A DNA stretch of 64,000 bases, taken from contig NZ_JAGEOK010000024.1 of assembly GCF_017573545.1 (NCBI RefSeq), forward strand, positions 1 through 64,000. The letters run 5' to 3'. Positions within the stretch are counted from its first letter, which is position 1; each line of letters begins with the position of its first letter. The DNA comes from Actinomadura nitritigenes. GTDB lineage: Bacteria; Actinomycetota; Actinomycetes; Streptosporangiales; Streptosporangiaceae. The notes under the pieces were generated by a model that saw nothing but the letters and a program-made list of their open reading frames with translations, ran no database searches and was not told where the DNA came from. A program made the position numbers and the translations under genes. This document shows positions 18,398 through 28,396 of the stretch, piece after piece.

Positions 18398-19108
18398 GTG
18401 ATGAACCCCACGGGCTATCGCGAGGTCCCCGAGCGCGGGGCGGGGCTGGTCTGCTCATGGACGGCCGCGCTGCCGGCGGGCGCGGAGCCGTTCGTGCAGC
18501 GGGTGGTGCCGGACGGGTGCGTGGACCTGATCTGGTCGGCGGACGGGATCCATGTGGCGGGTCCGGACACGGGTCCGATGCCGGCGGCGGTGCGCCCGGG
18601 GGCGGAGATGGCGGCGGTGCGGTTCGGGCCGGGGGCGGCGCCGCCGGTGCTGGGGGTGCCGGCGGACGCGGTGCGTGACGGGCGGGCGCCGCTGCGGGAT
18701 CTGTGGGGCGGGGCGGCGGACGAGCTGGCGGACGCGGTGGCCGGGGCGGGATCGCCGGAGGGGCGGCGTGCCGTGCTGGTGGCGGGGGTGCGGGCGCGGG
18801 CGGCGCTGGCGGAGCCGGTGGACCCGCTGGTCCCGGTGGTGGTGGCGGGGCTCGCCGGCGGGTCGGTGCGCGAGGTGGCGGACGCGGTGGGGCTGGGTGA
18901 GCGGCAGTTGCGGCGGCGTTCGCTGGCGGCGTTCGGGTACGGGCCGAAGACGCTGCAGCGGGTGCTGCGGTTCCAGCGGGCGCTGGGGTTGGCGCGCTCG
19001 GGGATGGCGCTGGCGGACGTGGCGCAGGCGGCGGGTTACGCCGACCAGCCGCATCTCGCGAACGAGGTGCGGGTGCTGGCGGGGGTGCCCGTCCGGGCCC
19101 TGCTGTGA
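18398..19108 (+). CDS. AraC-family transcriptional regulator
   Basis: This 236-aa protein has an N-terminal domain of the DUF6597 type (VVPDGCVDLIW) and a C-terminal AraC DNA-binding domain (about 150-236). Its second helix-turn-helix shows LADVAQAAGYADQPHLANEVR, close to the AraC signature, with RVLRFQRAL between the two. The start is GTG 18398 or ATG 18401. AGGAG lies very close, so the exact start is unsure. The neighbouring divergent DJ-1/PfpI gene is the likely target. The effector is unknown. Confidence 0.82.
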   Translation: MMNPTGYREVPERGAGLVCSWTAALPAGAEPFVQRVVPDGCVDLIWSADGIHVAGPDTGPMPAAVRPGAEMAAVRFGPGAAPPVLGVPADAVRDGRAPLRDLWGGAADELADAVAGAGSPEGRRAVLVAGVRARAALAEPVDPLVPVVVAGLAGGSVREVADAVGLGERQLRRRSLAAFGYGPKTLQRVLRFQRALGLARSGMALADVAQAAGYADQPHLANEVRVLAGVPVRALL

Positions 19109-19174
19109 GGGGGCGCCGCCGGGTGCCGGGGCTTCGCCCGGGTCAGGGCGCCCGCCCGGGCCGGGGGGCAAGGG

Positions 19175-20035
19175 TCAGGGTTTGAGGCGGCCGTAGGCGC
19201 GCAGGGTCATGAGGCGTTCGACGGTGACGAATCCGCGCCATTCGGGGCGGGTGGCGGGGGTCCAGATGAGGAAGCGGACGTCCCAGCCGCCGTCCTCGTC
19301 CTGGGCGTCGATGAGGGCGTCGAGCGCGGCGTCGACGGCGGCGTCGCCGAAGAGGCGGTGGCCGTATCCGCCGGGTGCGGGGGCGAAGTCGAGGGGGTCG
19401 TGGTGGTCGCTGCGGGCGCGGTCGGCGAAGATGTCGCGCAGGCGCGCGAAGGCGGCCTCGGCGCGGGCGCGGTCGGGGACGTGGTCGAGGAAGGCGAGCA
19501 GGGCGAGGACGTCGTAGGGGCCGGGGTCGGCGGGCGGGTCGTCGAGGTGGCGCCAGCAGAAGGCGGTGGCGGTGTCGAGCCAGGGGTGGCGGGACCCGGC
19601 GCGGTGGAGCCGGCCGGCGAGGGCGGCGGTGGGGTTGATCGCGGCGGGCGGGTCGTCGGGGGTTCGCCACCAGGGGGCGTGGGGGGCGTCGTGGACGGTG
19701 GGCAGCACGAAGGGCACTCCCCCGTCCGGGGTGGTGAGGGCGGTGAGGTGGGCGGCGATGCGGTCGACGGCGGGGTGGTCGTCGGCGCCGGCCTGGTGGA
19801 GGACGTCGAGGGCGTGCTGGGCGGGGACGGGCTGGCTGGCCTCGCCGCGCAGGTCGGGTTCGAGGGCGTGGCCGTAGCCGCCGTCGGGGTTCTCGTAGGC
19901 GGCGAGGGCGGCGAGGAGGGGTGCGGCGGGGGCGCCGTGGAAGTGGAGGTCGAAGCGGCGGCGGTCGATGACGCGGGCGTTGAGCCGCATGAACTCGCGG
20001 GCGCGGGCGAGGTCGGTGGTGTGGAGCGTTCGCAT
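19175..20035 (-). CDS. Prenyltransferase/squalene-cyclase-fold protein
   Basis: The 286-aa soluble protein contains repeats of the alpha-alpha barrel type found in terpene cyclases and protein prenyltransferases: YENPDGGYGHALEPD (about 46-60), TPDGGVPF, and QDEDGGWDVRF near the C-terminus. The cyclase acid motif DxDD is not seen, and the protein is less than half the size of a squalene-hopene cyclase. Similar stand-alone proteins are common in actinomycetes and have no known reaction. The ATG at 20035 is used. It is divergent from the PLP decarboxylase gene. Confidence 0.65.
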   Translation of the reverse strand: MRTLHTTDLARAREFMRLNARVIDRRRFDLHFHGAPAAPLLAALAAYENPDGGYGHALEPDLRGEASQPVPAQHALDVLHQAGADDHPAVDRIAAHLTALTTPDGGVPFVLPTVHDAPHAPWWRTPDDPPAAINPTAALAGRLHRAGSRHPWLDTATAFCWRHLDDPPADPGPYDVLALLAFLDHVPDRARAEAAFARLRDIFADRARSDHHDPLDFAPAPGGYGHRLFGDAAVDAALDALIDAQDEDGGWDVRFLIWTPATRPEWRGFVTVERLMTLRAYGRLKP

Positions 20036-20186
20036 GGGCCCTGACCGTAGGGGGTGGGGGTGCGGCCGGTCTTGCAGGATTCGGACACGGTGGGCCCGGC
20101 CGCCCCAGCGGTGGGCGACCGGGCCCCCGCGTCCCGTGCGGGGACGGGGCGGGACCGTAGCGGACCCGTGCGTTCCTCACAAGGGG

Positions 20187-20213
20187 GATTGATCCGGATT
20201 GCCGTGATCAATC
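20187..20213. promoter_or_regulatory. Inverted repeat upstream of PLP decarboxylase gene
   Basis: GATTGATC and GATCAATC are a perfect 8-bp inverted repeat with an 11-nt spacer, centred about 40 bp before the ATG of the decarboxylase. This is a typical size and place for a repressor operator. No regulator gene lies beside it. Confidence 0.4.
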
Positions 20214-20240
20214 GGGTGGTTCGTGTGGTCTGCTGGGGCG

Positions 20241-21668
20241 ATGAGCGATCCTCTGGACGAACGTGACATGGCGGCCGCCGCGCTGGGGCTGGTCGCGGAG
20301 GCGGCCGGGCCGTACCTGGACGGGCTGGCGGAGCGTCCGGTGCACGACCGGGCGATGGACGTCCTGCTGGACGAGCTGGACGGGCCGCTGCCGGAGCGGG
20401 GCGACGGGTCGCCGGCGGCGGTCGGGCGGCTGGTGCGGGTGGGGACGGCGGCGGCGACGCACTCGTCCGGTCCGCGGTTCTTCCATTTCGTGGTGGGCGG
20501 GTCGACGCCGGCGGCGATGGCGGGCGACTGGGCGGCGTCGCTGCTGGACCAGGCGGCGGGGCTGTGGCTGACGTCGCCGCTGGCGGCGCGGGCGGAGACG
20601 GTGGTGCTGCGCTGGCTGAAGGAGCTGTTCGGGCTGCCGGCGTCGTTCGGCGGGGTGCTGACGCCGAGCGCGACGCTGGCGCATGTGACGGGGCTGGCGT
20701 GCGCGCGGCAGTGGTGGGCGGACCTGCACGGGGTGGACGCGGCGTCGCAGGGCCTGGCGGGGCTGCCGGCGATGCCGGTGTTCAGCAGCGGGCTGGTGCA
20801 CGTCAGCACGCGCAAGGCGCTGCAGATCCTCGGCTGCGGGCGGGACACGCTGCGGGTCTTCGCCCGCGACGACGCGGGCCGGGTGGATCTCGCGGCGATG
20901 GACGCGGCGCTGGCGGAGGCGGGCGGCCGGGCGGTGATCGTGGCGAATCTCGGGGAGGTGAACGCGGGCGACTCCGACCCGGTCGCAGAGCTGGCGGACC
21001 TGGCGGAGCGGCACGGGGCGTGGCTGCACGTGGACGGGGCGTTCGGGATGTTCGCGGCGCTGTCGCCGCGGACGGCGGGTCTGGCGCGGGGCGTGGAGCG
21101 GGCGGACTCGGTGACGGCGGACGGGCACAAGTGGCTGAACGTGCCGTACGAGAGCGGGTTCTCGTTCGTGCGCGACCCGTCGGCGCTGGGCCGGGCGTTC
21201 GGGGCGTGGGGCGCGGCGTACCTGCCGGAGGAGGACGGCGACCGGATCAACTACAACATGCTGGGGCCGGAGTCGTCGCGGCGGGCGCGGGCGCTGCCGA
21301 TCTGGGCGACGCTGCGGGCGTACGGGCGGGACGGCTACCGGGCGATGGTGGAGCGGCATCTGGACGTGGCCGCGCATCTGGGGTCGCTGGTGGAGGCGGC
21401 GCCGGACATGGAGCTCCTGGCGCCCGTTCAGCTGTGCGTGGTGTGCTTCCGGTACCGTCCGGCGGGCGTCCCCGAGGAGCGGCTGGACGAGCTGAACGCG
21501 AGGCTGGGCGAGGCGCTGCTCGCGGACGGCCGCGTCTATGCGGGAACGAGCCGGTACCAGGGGATGACGGTGTTCCGGCCGGCGCCGTTGAACTGGCGGA
21601 CCACGGAGGCGGACGTGGAGCTCCTGGTGGAGGTGCTGCGGGAGCTGGCGGTGACGCTGGCGCCGTGA
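20241..21668 (+). CDS. PLP-dependent group II decarboxylase-like protein
   Basis: This 475-aa fold-type-I PLP enzyme is related to aromatic amino-acid, glutamate and diaminobutyrate decarboxylases. The cofactor lysine lies in TADGHKWLN (K297), the pyridine-binding aspartate in HVDGAFGMF (D265), and the serine/threonine turn in TPSATLAH. The ATG at 20241 is preferred over a GTG frame start at 20223. The substrate is not predictable. No transporter or biosynthetic partner lies beside it. Confidence 0.85.
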   Translation: MSDPLDERDMAAAALGLVAEAAGPYLDGLAERPVHDRAMDVLLDELDGPLPERGDGSPAAVGRLVRVGTAAATHSSGPRFFHFVVGGSTPAAMAGDWAASLLDQAAGLWLTSPLAARAETVVLRWLKELFGLPASFGGVLTPSATLAHVTGLACARQWWADLHGVDAASQGLAGLPAMPVFSSGLVHVSTRKALQILGCGRDTLRVFARDDAGRVDLAAMDAALAEAGGRAVIVANLGEVNAGDSDPVAELADLAERHGAWLHVDGAFGMFAALSPRTAGLARGVERADSVTADGHKWLNVPYESGFSFVRDPSALGRAFGAWGAAYLPEEDGDRINYNMLGPESSRRARALPIWATLRAYGRDGYRAMVERHLDVAAHLGSLVEAAPDMELLAPVQLCVVCFRYRPAGVPEERLDELNARLGEALLADGRVYAGTSRYQGMTVFRPAPLNWRTTEADVELLVEVLRELAVTLAP

Positions 21669-21709
21669 CCGTGACCCCCGCCGGGCGCCCGGCGGCCGGT
21701 CCGTCCGGG

Positions 21710-22285
21710 TCAGCGGGCGCCTGGCCAGGGGCCCGGCGGGGTGTGGTCGAAGGTGCCGGTGGCGACGGTGACGTCGTAGACGCGGAAGCCGCGGGCCTGG
21801 TAGTTCTTCAGCGCGGCGGGATGGTCGTTGGAGCTGGTGGTGAGCCGGACCCGGCGGGTGGGCTTGCGGTCGTCCCAGCGGGTGGCGAGGTCCCAGGCGC
21901 GGGCGGCGGCGACGCTGAGCAGGTGGCCGCCGATCCCCTGGCCGGTGAAGGCGGGCAGCAGCCCGAAGCAGGTGATCTCGACGAGGCCGTCGGGCTGCGG
22001 GTCGAGCTCGGCGTAGCCGGCGGGGGTGCCGCGGACGTGCGCGACCCAGGTCTCCACGCCGGGCCGCGACAGCCAGTTGAGCCACTGGTCGTAGGTCCAG
22101 GCGAGCCGGTCCGTCCAGTAGTGGTCGCCGCCGACCGCGGTGTACAGGTAGCGGCTCAGCTCGGGGCTGGGCAGCTCGGCGCGGGCGATGGCGACGGGGA
22201 CGTCGGGCACCCGCGCGGGCCGCAGCTCGGCGGGGCCGAGCTGCTCCAGGTGCCAGTCGGTGACCTCGATCTGCCGGGTCGGCAT
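21710..22285 (-). CDS. GNAT-family N-acetyltransferase
   Basis: This predicted acetyl-CoA-dependent N-acetyltransferase has 191 aa. The acetyl-CoA pyrophosphate loop is GQGIGGHLL, preceded by the beta-4 strand VEITCFGLLPAFT, and NYQARGFRVY forms the last helix-strand. GGGGG 5 nt before the ATG supports the start. Its stop lies 41 bp from the convergent decarboxylase gene and its start is 73 bp from the end of gltD. The target is unknown. Confidence 0.85.
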   Translation of the reverse strand: MPTRQIEVTDWHLEQLGPAELRPARVPDVPVAIARAELPSPELSRYLYTAVGGDHYWTDRLAWTYDQWLNWLSRPGVETWVAHVRGTPAGYAELDPQPDGLVEITCFGLLPAFTGQGIGGHLLSVAAARAWDLATRWDDRKPTRRVRLTTSSNDHPAALKNYQARGFRVYDVTVATGTFDHTPPGPWPGAR

Positions 22286-22358
22286 GGGAACCCCCGTACG
22301 CGCGACGCCGCCGCGCCTCCGGCGGACACCGGAGGCACGGCGGGCGAATGTTCGCGGA

Positions 22359-23822
22359 TCAGGCTATCGGTCGCGCCGTGGGCGGAATCGGGTAGGGCAG
22401 GGCGGTGTGGCCGGTGAGGAACCGGTCCACGCCGTGCGCGGCGGCGCGTCCCTCGGCGATCGCCCAGACGATCAGGGACTGGCCGCGGCCCATGTCGCCG
22501 GCCGCGTACACCCCGTCCACCGAGGTCCGGTAGTCGCGGTCGCGGACGACGTTGCCGCGCTGGTCCAGCTCGACGCCGAGCTGGTCCAGCAGGCCCTCGC
22601 GCTGCGGGCCGATGAAGCCCATCGCGAGGGTGACGAGCTGCGCCGGGATCTCCCGCTCGCTGCCCTCGACCGGCTTGAAGCCGGTGTCGGGCCCGCCGAC
22701 CTCGACGATCCGCAGCGCCTGGACGTTGCCGTCCCCGTCGCCGACGAACTCGGTGGTGGACACCGCGTACAGCCGGTCGCCGCCCATGTCGGCGAGCTCC
22801 TCGTGGGCGCTCTCCATCTTGAACAGCATCGGGTACGTCGGCCACGGCTGCGCGCCGGTGCGCTCCTCCGGCGGCCGCGGCATGATCTCCAGCTGGGTGA
22901 CCGAGGCGGCGCCCTGCCGGATCGCGGTGCCGATGCAGTCGGCGCCGGTGTCGCCGCCGCCGATCACGACGACGTGCTTGCCCGCGGCGTCGATCGGGGA
23001 CTTGTCGAAGTCGCCCTCCTGCACCTTGTTGGACGGCGGCAGGTACTCCATCGCCTGGTGGACGCCCTTGAGCTCCCGCCCGGGGATGGGCAGGTCGCGC
23101 CAGACGGTGGCGCCGCCGGCGAGCACGACCGCGTCGTAGCGCTCGCGCAGCTCGGCGGCGGTGATGTCGACGCCGACGTTCACCGAGGTCTTGAAGGAGG
23201 TGCCCTCGGCGCGCATCTGGGCGAGGCGCCGGTCGAGGTGCCGCTTCTCCATCTTGAACTCGGGGATGCCGTACCGCAGCAGCCCGCCGACGCGGTCGGC
23301 GCGCTCGTACACGGTGACGTCGTGCCCGGCGCGGGTGAGCTGCTGGGCGGCGGCGAGCCCGGACGGGCCGGAGCCGACCACGGCGACCTTCTTGCCGGTC
23401 TTCACCGCGGGCGGCTGCGGCCGCACCCAGCCCTCGGCGAACGCCCGGTCGATGATCTCGACCTCGACCCGCTTGATGGCGACCGGGTCCTGGTTGATGC
23501 CGAGGACGCAGGCGCTCTCGCACGGGGCGGGGCACAGCCTCCCGGTGAACTCCGGGAAGTTGTTGGTGGCGTGGAGCCGCTCGATGGCCTCGTGCCAGTC
23601 CTTGCGGTAGACGAGGTCGTTCCACTCGGGGATGAGGTTGCCGAGCGGGCAGCCCTGGTGGCAGAACGGGATGCCGCAGTCCATGCAGCGGCTCGCCTGC
23701 TTCTCCAGCCGGTCGTGGCCGAAGCTCTCGTAGACCTCCGACCAGCTCTTGATCCGGACGTCCACCGGGCGGCGCTTCGGGAGCTCCCGCTGGACGGTCA
23801 GGAAACCCTTCGGGTCAGCCAT
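22359..23822 (-). CDS. gltD: Glutamate synthase (NADPH), small subunit
   Basis: The 487-aa flavoprotein passes electrons from NADPH through FAD and iron-sulfur centres to GltB for glutamate formation. Seen here are the N-terminal Cys cluster CMDCGIPFCHQGCPLGN, the FAD-binding VVGSGPSGLAAAQQL and the NADPH-binding VVIGGGDTGADC. The C-terminus has the FAD-closing GVYAAGDMGRGQSLIVWAI. The ATG at 23822 follows gltB by 17 bp, so the two form an operon. A very long frame through this region extends into antisense-like readings of gltB and was ignored. Confidence 0.97.
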   Translation of the reverse strand: MADPKGFLTVQRELPKRRPVDVRIKSWSEVYESFGHDRLEKQASRCMDCGIPFCHQGCPLGNLIPEWNDLVYRKDWHEAIERLHATNNFPEFTGRLCPAPCESACVLGINQDPVAIKRVEVEIIDRAFAEGWVRPQPPAVKTGKKVAVVGSGPSGLAAAQQLTRAGHDVTVYERADRVGGLLRYGIPEFKMEKRHLDRRLAQMRAEGTSFKTSVNVGVDITAAELRERYDAVVLAGGATVWRDLPIPGRELKGVHQAMEYLPPSNKVQEGDFDKSPIDAAGKHVVVIGGGDTGADCIGTAIRQGAASVTQLEIMPRPPEERTGAQPWPTYPMLFKMESAHEELADMGGDRLYAVSTTEFVGDGDGNVQALRIVEVGGPDTGFKPVEGSEREIPAQLVTLAMGFIGPQREGLLDQLGVELDQRGNVVRDRDYRTSVDGVYAAGDMGRGQSLIVWAIAEGRAAAHGVDRFLTGHTALPYPIPPTARPIA

Positions 23823-23839
23823 GTGGGAATCCCCCTCTC

Positions 23840-26800
23840 TCAGCCCTGGGCCGCGGCCATGACGGCCTCGTCGACGTCGCGTCCCTGCGCCTCGGCCTCG
23901 GCCATCGCCTCCAGGACGCGCCGGTAGTCGCGCGGCATGATCTTGGTGAAGCGGGTCGCGGCGGCGTCCCAGTCCGCCAGCAGCCGCTCGGCGACCGCCG
24001 AGCCGGTCTCGGCGAGGTGCCGCTCGACCAGGCCCTTGACGAACGCCTCGTCGTCCTCGTTCAGCGGTTCCAGGTCGACCATCTCGCGGTTGACGCGGTC
24101 GGCCACCAGATCCAGAACGTAGGCGATGCCACCGGACATTCCGGCCGCGATGTTGCGTCCGGTGCGGCCGATGATGACGGCGCGGCCGCCGGTCATGTAC
24201 TCGCAGGCGTGGTCGCCGACGCCCTCGACGACGGCGGTGGCGCCGGAATTGCGGACGCAGAACCGCTCCCCGACGACGCCGCGGGCGAACAGCTCGCCCG
24301 AGGTGGCGCCGTACAGGATCACGTTGCCGCCGATGATCTGCTCCTCGGCGGCGAACGCGGCGTCCGCCGGGGGACGCAGCGTCAGCCGCCCGCCGGACAG
24401 GCCCTTGCCGACGTAGTCGTTGGCGTCGCCGACCAGCCGCAGCGTGATGCCGCGCGGGACGAACGCGCCGAACGAGTTGCCCGCGGAGCCGGTGAAGGTG
24501 ACGTCGACGGTGTCGTCGGGCAGGCCCGCGCCGCCCCACTTCTTGGTCACCTCGTGGCCGAGCATGGTGCCGACCGTCCGGTTGACGTTGCGGATCGGCA
24601 GGTCGAGGGTGACCTTGTCGCCGAACGCGAGGGCACCCTCGGCGAGCTGGATGAGGGTGTTGTCGAGCGCCTTCTCCAGCCCGTGGTCCTGCGCGGCGAC
24701 GCGGCGCGGCGCGTCCCCGTACGGGGTCTCGGGCGCGTGCAGCACCGGCGCCAGGTCCAGCCCGGACGCCTTCCAGTGCTCGACGGCCTCCCGGGTGTCG
24801 ATCATCTCGACGTGCCCGATCGCCTCGTCCAGCGTCCGGAACCCGAGGGCGGCGAGGTACTCGCGGACCTCCTCGGCGATGAACTCGAAGAAGTTCACCA
24901 CGAACTCCGGCTTGCCGGAGAACCGCTCGCGCAGCACCGGGTTCTGGGTGGCGACGCCGACCGGGCAGGTGTCGAGGTGGCAGACCCGCATCATGATGCA
25001 GCCCGACACCACCAGCGGCGCGGTCGCGAAGCCGTACTCCTCGGCGCCGAGGAGCGCCGCGATGACGACGTCCCGGCCGGTCTTCATCTGCCCGTCGGTC
25101 TGCACGACGATGCGGTCGCGCAGGCCGTTCAGCATCAGCGTCTGCTGGGTCTCGGCGAGGCCGAGCTCCCAGGGCGCGCCGGCGTGCTTCAGCGAGGTCA
25201 GCGGGGACGCGCCGGTGCCGCCGTCGTGCCCGGAGATCAGCACCACGTCGGCGTGCGCCTTGGAGACGCCGGCCGCGACCGTGCCGACCCCGACCTCGGC
25301 GACGAGCTTGACGTGCACGCGCGCCGCCGGGTTGGCGTTCTTCAGGTCGTGGATGAGCTGGGCGAGGTCCTCGATCGAGTAGATGTCGTGGTGCGGCGGC
25401 GGCGAGATGAGGCCGACGCCGGGCGTGGAGTGCCGGGTCTTGGCGATCCACGGGTACACCTTGTGGCCGGGCAGCTGCCCGCCCTCGCCGGGCTTGGCGC
25501 CCTGCGCCATCTTGATCTGGATGTCGTCGGCGTTGGTGAGGTACTCCGACGTCACGCCGAACCGGCCGGACGCGACCTGCTTGATCGCGCTGCGGCGCAG
25601 GTCGCCGTTGGCGTCCGGGGTGAACCGGACCGGGTCCTCGCCGCCCTCGCCGGTGTTGGACTTGCCGCCCAGCCGGTTCATCGCGATCGCGAGGGTCTCG
25701 TGCGCCTCCGCGGAGATGGAGCCGTACGACATCGCGCCGGTGGAGAACCGCTTGACGATCTCCGCTACCGGTTCGACCTCCTCGATCGGCACCGGCGGCC
25801 GCGCGCCCTCCTTGAGCTTGAACAGCCCGCGCAGGGTCATCAGCTTCTGCGACTGCGAGTCGACCTTGGAGGTGTACTCCTTGAAGATCTCGTAGCGGCG
25901 GGTGCGGGTGGCGTGCTGCAGCTTGAACACCGTGTCCGGGTTGAACAGGTGCGGCTCGCCCTCGCGGCGCCACTGGTACTCGCCGCCGATCTCCAGCGTG
26001 CGGTGCGCGGCCTCGTTCCCGCCCGGCGGGTAGGCGCGGGTGTGCCGCTCGGCGACCTCCCGGGCCAGCACGTCGAAGCCGACGCCGCCGAGCCGGGACG
26101 TGGTGCCGGTGAAGCAGCGGGACACGACCCGCTCGCCGAGCCCGATCGCCTCGAAGATCTGCGCGCCGGTGTAGGACGCGACCGTGGACACGCCCATCTT
26201 CGACATGATCTTCAGGACGCCCTTGCCGTACGCCTTCACCAGGTTCCGCACGGCCTTGCCGGCCTCGACGCCCGGCAGGCCGCCGCCGCGGACCATGTCC
26301 TCGACGGTCTCGATCGCCAGGTACGGGTTGATCGCGGACGCGCCGTACCCGATGAGCAGCGCCATGTGGTGGCACTCGCGGGCCTCGCCGGTCTCGACCA
26401 CCAGGCCGACCTTGGTCCGGGTCTTCTCCCGGATCAGGTGGTGGTGGACGGAGCCGGTGAGCAGCAGCGCCGGGATCGCGGCGCGGGCCGAGTCGGCGCC
26501 GCGGTCCGACAGCACGATGATCCGCGCGCCGGCCTCGATGGCCCGGCTCACCTCGGAGTTGATCTCCTCGAGGCGGGCCTCCAGGGCCTCGCCGCCGCCG
26601 GCGACGTCGTACAGGCCGTGCACGACGTGGGCGTGCAGGTGCGGCAGGGACCCCTCGTCGTCGATGTGGATGATCTTGGAGAGCTCGTCGTTGTCCAGGA
26701 TCGGGGTGGGCAGCACGAGCCGCCGGCACGAGTCCGGGCCGGGCTCCAGGAGGTTGCCCTCCGGGCCGAGCGTGGACTGCAGCGAGGTGACGAGCTCCTC

Positions 26801-28396
26801 GCGGATGGCGTCCAGCGGCGGGTTCGTGACCTGCGCGAACAGCTGCTTGAAGTAGTCGAACAGCAGGCGCGGGCGCTCCGACAGCACCGCGATCGGGGTG
26901 TCGGTGCCCATCGAGCCGATCGGCTCGGCGCCGGTCCGCGCCATCGGGCCGAGGATGATCCGCTGCTCCTCCAGGGTGTACCCGAAGGTCTGCTGCCGCT
27001 TGACGAGGGTGTCGTGCGTCGGGATCTCCCGCTCGCGCTGCGGCAGCTCCTCGAACCGGACCAGGCCCTCGTGCAGCCACTGCCCGTACGGGTGCTCGGC
27101 GGCCAGCTCCGCCTTGACCTCGTCGTCCTCGACGATCCGCCCGGCCTCGGTGTCGACCAGGAAGATCTTGCCGGGCTGCAGGCGGCCCTTGCGGACCACC
27201 TTGTCCGCCGGGATGTCGAGCACGCCGGCCTCGCTGGCCAGCACCACCAGGCCGTCGTCGGTCACCCAGTAGCGGCCGGGGCGCAGCCCGTTGCGGTCCA
27301 GGACCGCGCCGACGACGGTGCCGTCGGTGAAGCTGACGCTGGCGGGGCCGTCCCACGCCTCCATCAGGGTGGAGTGGAACTCGTAGAACGCGCGGCGCTC
27401 GGCGTCCATCTCGGCGTGGTTCTCCCACGCCTCCGGGATCATCATCAGCACCGCGTGCGGCAGCGACCGGCCGCCGAGGTGCAGCAGCTCCAGGCACTCG
27501 TCGAACGAGGCGGTGTCGGACGCCTCGATGTCGATCACCGGGAAGATCCGGGAGATGTCGCCGGGGATCAGGTCGGACTTCAGCAGCGCCTCGCGGGCCC
27601 GCATCCAGTTCCGGTTGCCCCGGACGGTGTTGATCTCGCCGTTGTGCGCGATGAACCGGTACGGGTGCGCCAGCTCCCACGCCGGGAACGTGTTGGTCGA
27701 GAACCGCGAGTGCACCAGCGCGATCGCGCTGCTGAACCGGCGGTCCGACAGGTCGGGGAAGAACGGCTCCAGCTGCGGGGTCGTCAGCATTCCCTTGTAG
27801 ACGATCGTGCGGCTGGACAGGCTCGGGAAGTACACCCGGACGTCCTGCTCGGCGCGCTCGCGCATGCAGAACACGGCGCGGTCCAGCTCCAGGCCGGTCT
27901 TGCCCGCGTGCGGGCCGCCGGCGGCGGGCGCGACGAACAGCTGCGCGAAGTGCGGCATGACCCGGCGGGCGGCCGGGCCGGTGAACGCGGGGTCGCGCGG
28001 GAGCTCGCGCCAGCCGAGCACCGTGAGGTGCTCCTCGGCGCACAGCGTCTCGATGTGCGCGACCGCGGCGGCGCGCTCCTCGGCGTCCGCGGGCAGGAAC
28101 GCGAGGCCGGCCGCGTAGGCGCCGGCCTCGGGCAGCGCGAAGCCGCACTCCTCGCGGAAGAACGCGTCCGGTATCTGGACGAGGATGCCGACGCCGTCGC
28201 CGTCGTCCGGCTCCGCGCCCACGGCCCCGCGATGGTCCAGGTTCTTCAGGACGGTCAGGGCGTTCTGGACGATGTCGTGGCTCTTGCGGCCGTGCAGGTC
28301 GGCCACCATGCCGACGCCGCAGGCGTCGTGCTCGTTCGCCGGGTCGTAGAGCCCCTGGGGTCCGGGGCGGCCCGGTGTGAGGGCAGCAGCAGCCAT
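23840..28396 (-). CDS. gltB: Glutamate synthase, large subunit
   Basis: The 1518-aa enzyme hydrolyses glutamine and transfers ammonia through a channel to 2-oxoglutarate, completing the GS-GOGAT route of nitrogen assimilation. The N-terminal nucleophile is C26 (HDACGVGM), exposed after cleavage of a short propeptide. The FMN/synthase domain includes GGKSNTGEGGED. The 3Fe-4S motif is CIMMRVCHLDTCPVG. The C-terminal beta-helix is complete. GGGAGG 4 nt upstream fits the ATG at 28396, and a TTG directly before it is in frame. It is followed by gltD. Confidence 0.97.
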   Translation of the reverse strand: MAAAALTPGRPGPQGLYDPANEHDACGVGMVADLHGRKSHDIVQNALTVLKNLDHRGAVGAEPDDGDGVGILVQIPDAFFREECGFALPEAGAYAAGLAFLPADAEERAAAVAHIETLCAEEHLTVLGWRELPRDPAFTGPAARRVMPHFAQLFVAPAAGGPHAGKTGLELDRAVFCMRERAEQDVRVYFPSLSSRTIVYKGMLTTPQLEPFFPDLSDRRFSSAIALVHSRFSTNTFPAWELAHPYRFIAHNGEINTVRGNRNWMRAREALLKSDLIPGDISRIFPVIDIEASDTASFDECLELLHLGGRSLPHAVLMMIPEAWENHAEMDAERRAFYEFHSTLMEAWDGPASVSFTDGTVVGAVLDRNGLRPGRYWVTDDGLVVLASEAGVLDIPADKVVRKGRLQPGKIFLVDTEAGRIVEDDEVKAELAAEHPYGQWLHEGLVRFEELPQREREIPTHDTLVKRQQTFGYTLEEQRIILGPMARTGAEPIGSMGTDTPIAVLSERPRLLFDYFKQLFAQVTNPPLDAIREELVTSLQSTLGPEGNLLEPGPDSCRRLVLPTPILDNDELSKIIHIDDEGSLPHLHAHVVHGLYDVAGGGEALEARLEEINSEVSRAIEAGARIIVLSDRGADSARAAIPALLLTGSVHHHLIREKTRTKVGLVVETGEARECHHMALLIGYGASAINPYLAIETVEDMVRGGGLPGVEAGKAVRNLVKAYGKGVLKIMSKMGVSTVASYTGAQIFEAIGLGERVVSRCFTGTTSRLGGVGFDVLAREVAERHTRAYPPGGNEAAHRTLEIGGEYQWRREGEPHLFNPDTVFKLQHATRTRRYEIFKEYTSKVDSQSQKLMTLRGLFKLKEGARPPVPIEEVEPVAEIVKRFSTGAMSYGSISAEAHETLAIAMNRLGGKSNTGEGGEDPVRFTPDANGDLRRSAIKQVASGRFGVTSEYLTNADDIQIKMAQGAKPGEGGQLPGHKVYPWIAKTRHSTPGVGLISPPPHHDIYSIEDLAQLIHDLKNANPAARVHVKLVAEVGVGTVAAGVSKAHADVVLISGHDGGTGASPLTSLKHAGAPWELGLAETQQTLMLNGLRDRIVVQTDGQMKTGRDVVIAALLGAEEYGFATAPLVVSGCIMMRVCHLDTCPVGVATQNPVLRERFSGKPEFVVNFFEFIAEEVREYLAALGFRTLDEAIGHVEMIDTREAVEHWKASGLDLAPVLHAPETPYGDAPRRVAAQDHGLEKALDNTLIQLAEGALAFGDKVTLDLPIRNVNRTVGTMLGHEVTKKWGGAGLPDDTVDVTFTGSAGNSFGAFVPRGITLRLVGDANDYVGKGLSGGRLTLRPPADAAFAAEEQIIGGNVILYGATSGELFARGVVGERFCVRNSGATAVVEGVGDHACEYMTGGRAVIIGRTGRNIAAGMSGGIAYVLDLVADRVNREMVDLEPLNEDDEAFVKGLVERHLAETGSAVAERLLADWDAAATRFTKIMPRDYRRVLEAMAEAEAQGRDVDEAVMAAAQG

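Noticed and set aside
19109..19174. Extra gene in the short convergent gap
   Set aside because: Only 66 bp, with no start codon plus ribosome site and no structure beyond GC-rich noise.
22359..28148. 1929-codon frame joining gltD and an antiphase reading of gltB
   Set aside because: Only the last 487 residues match GltD. The rest is an out-of-phase reading of gltB, so this is no fusion protein.
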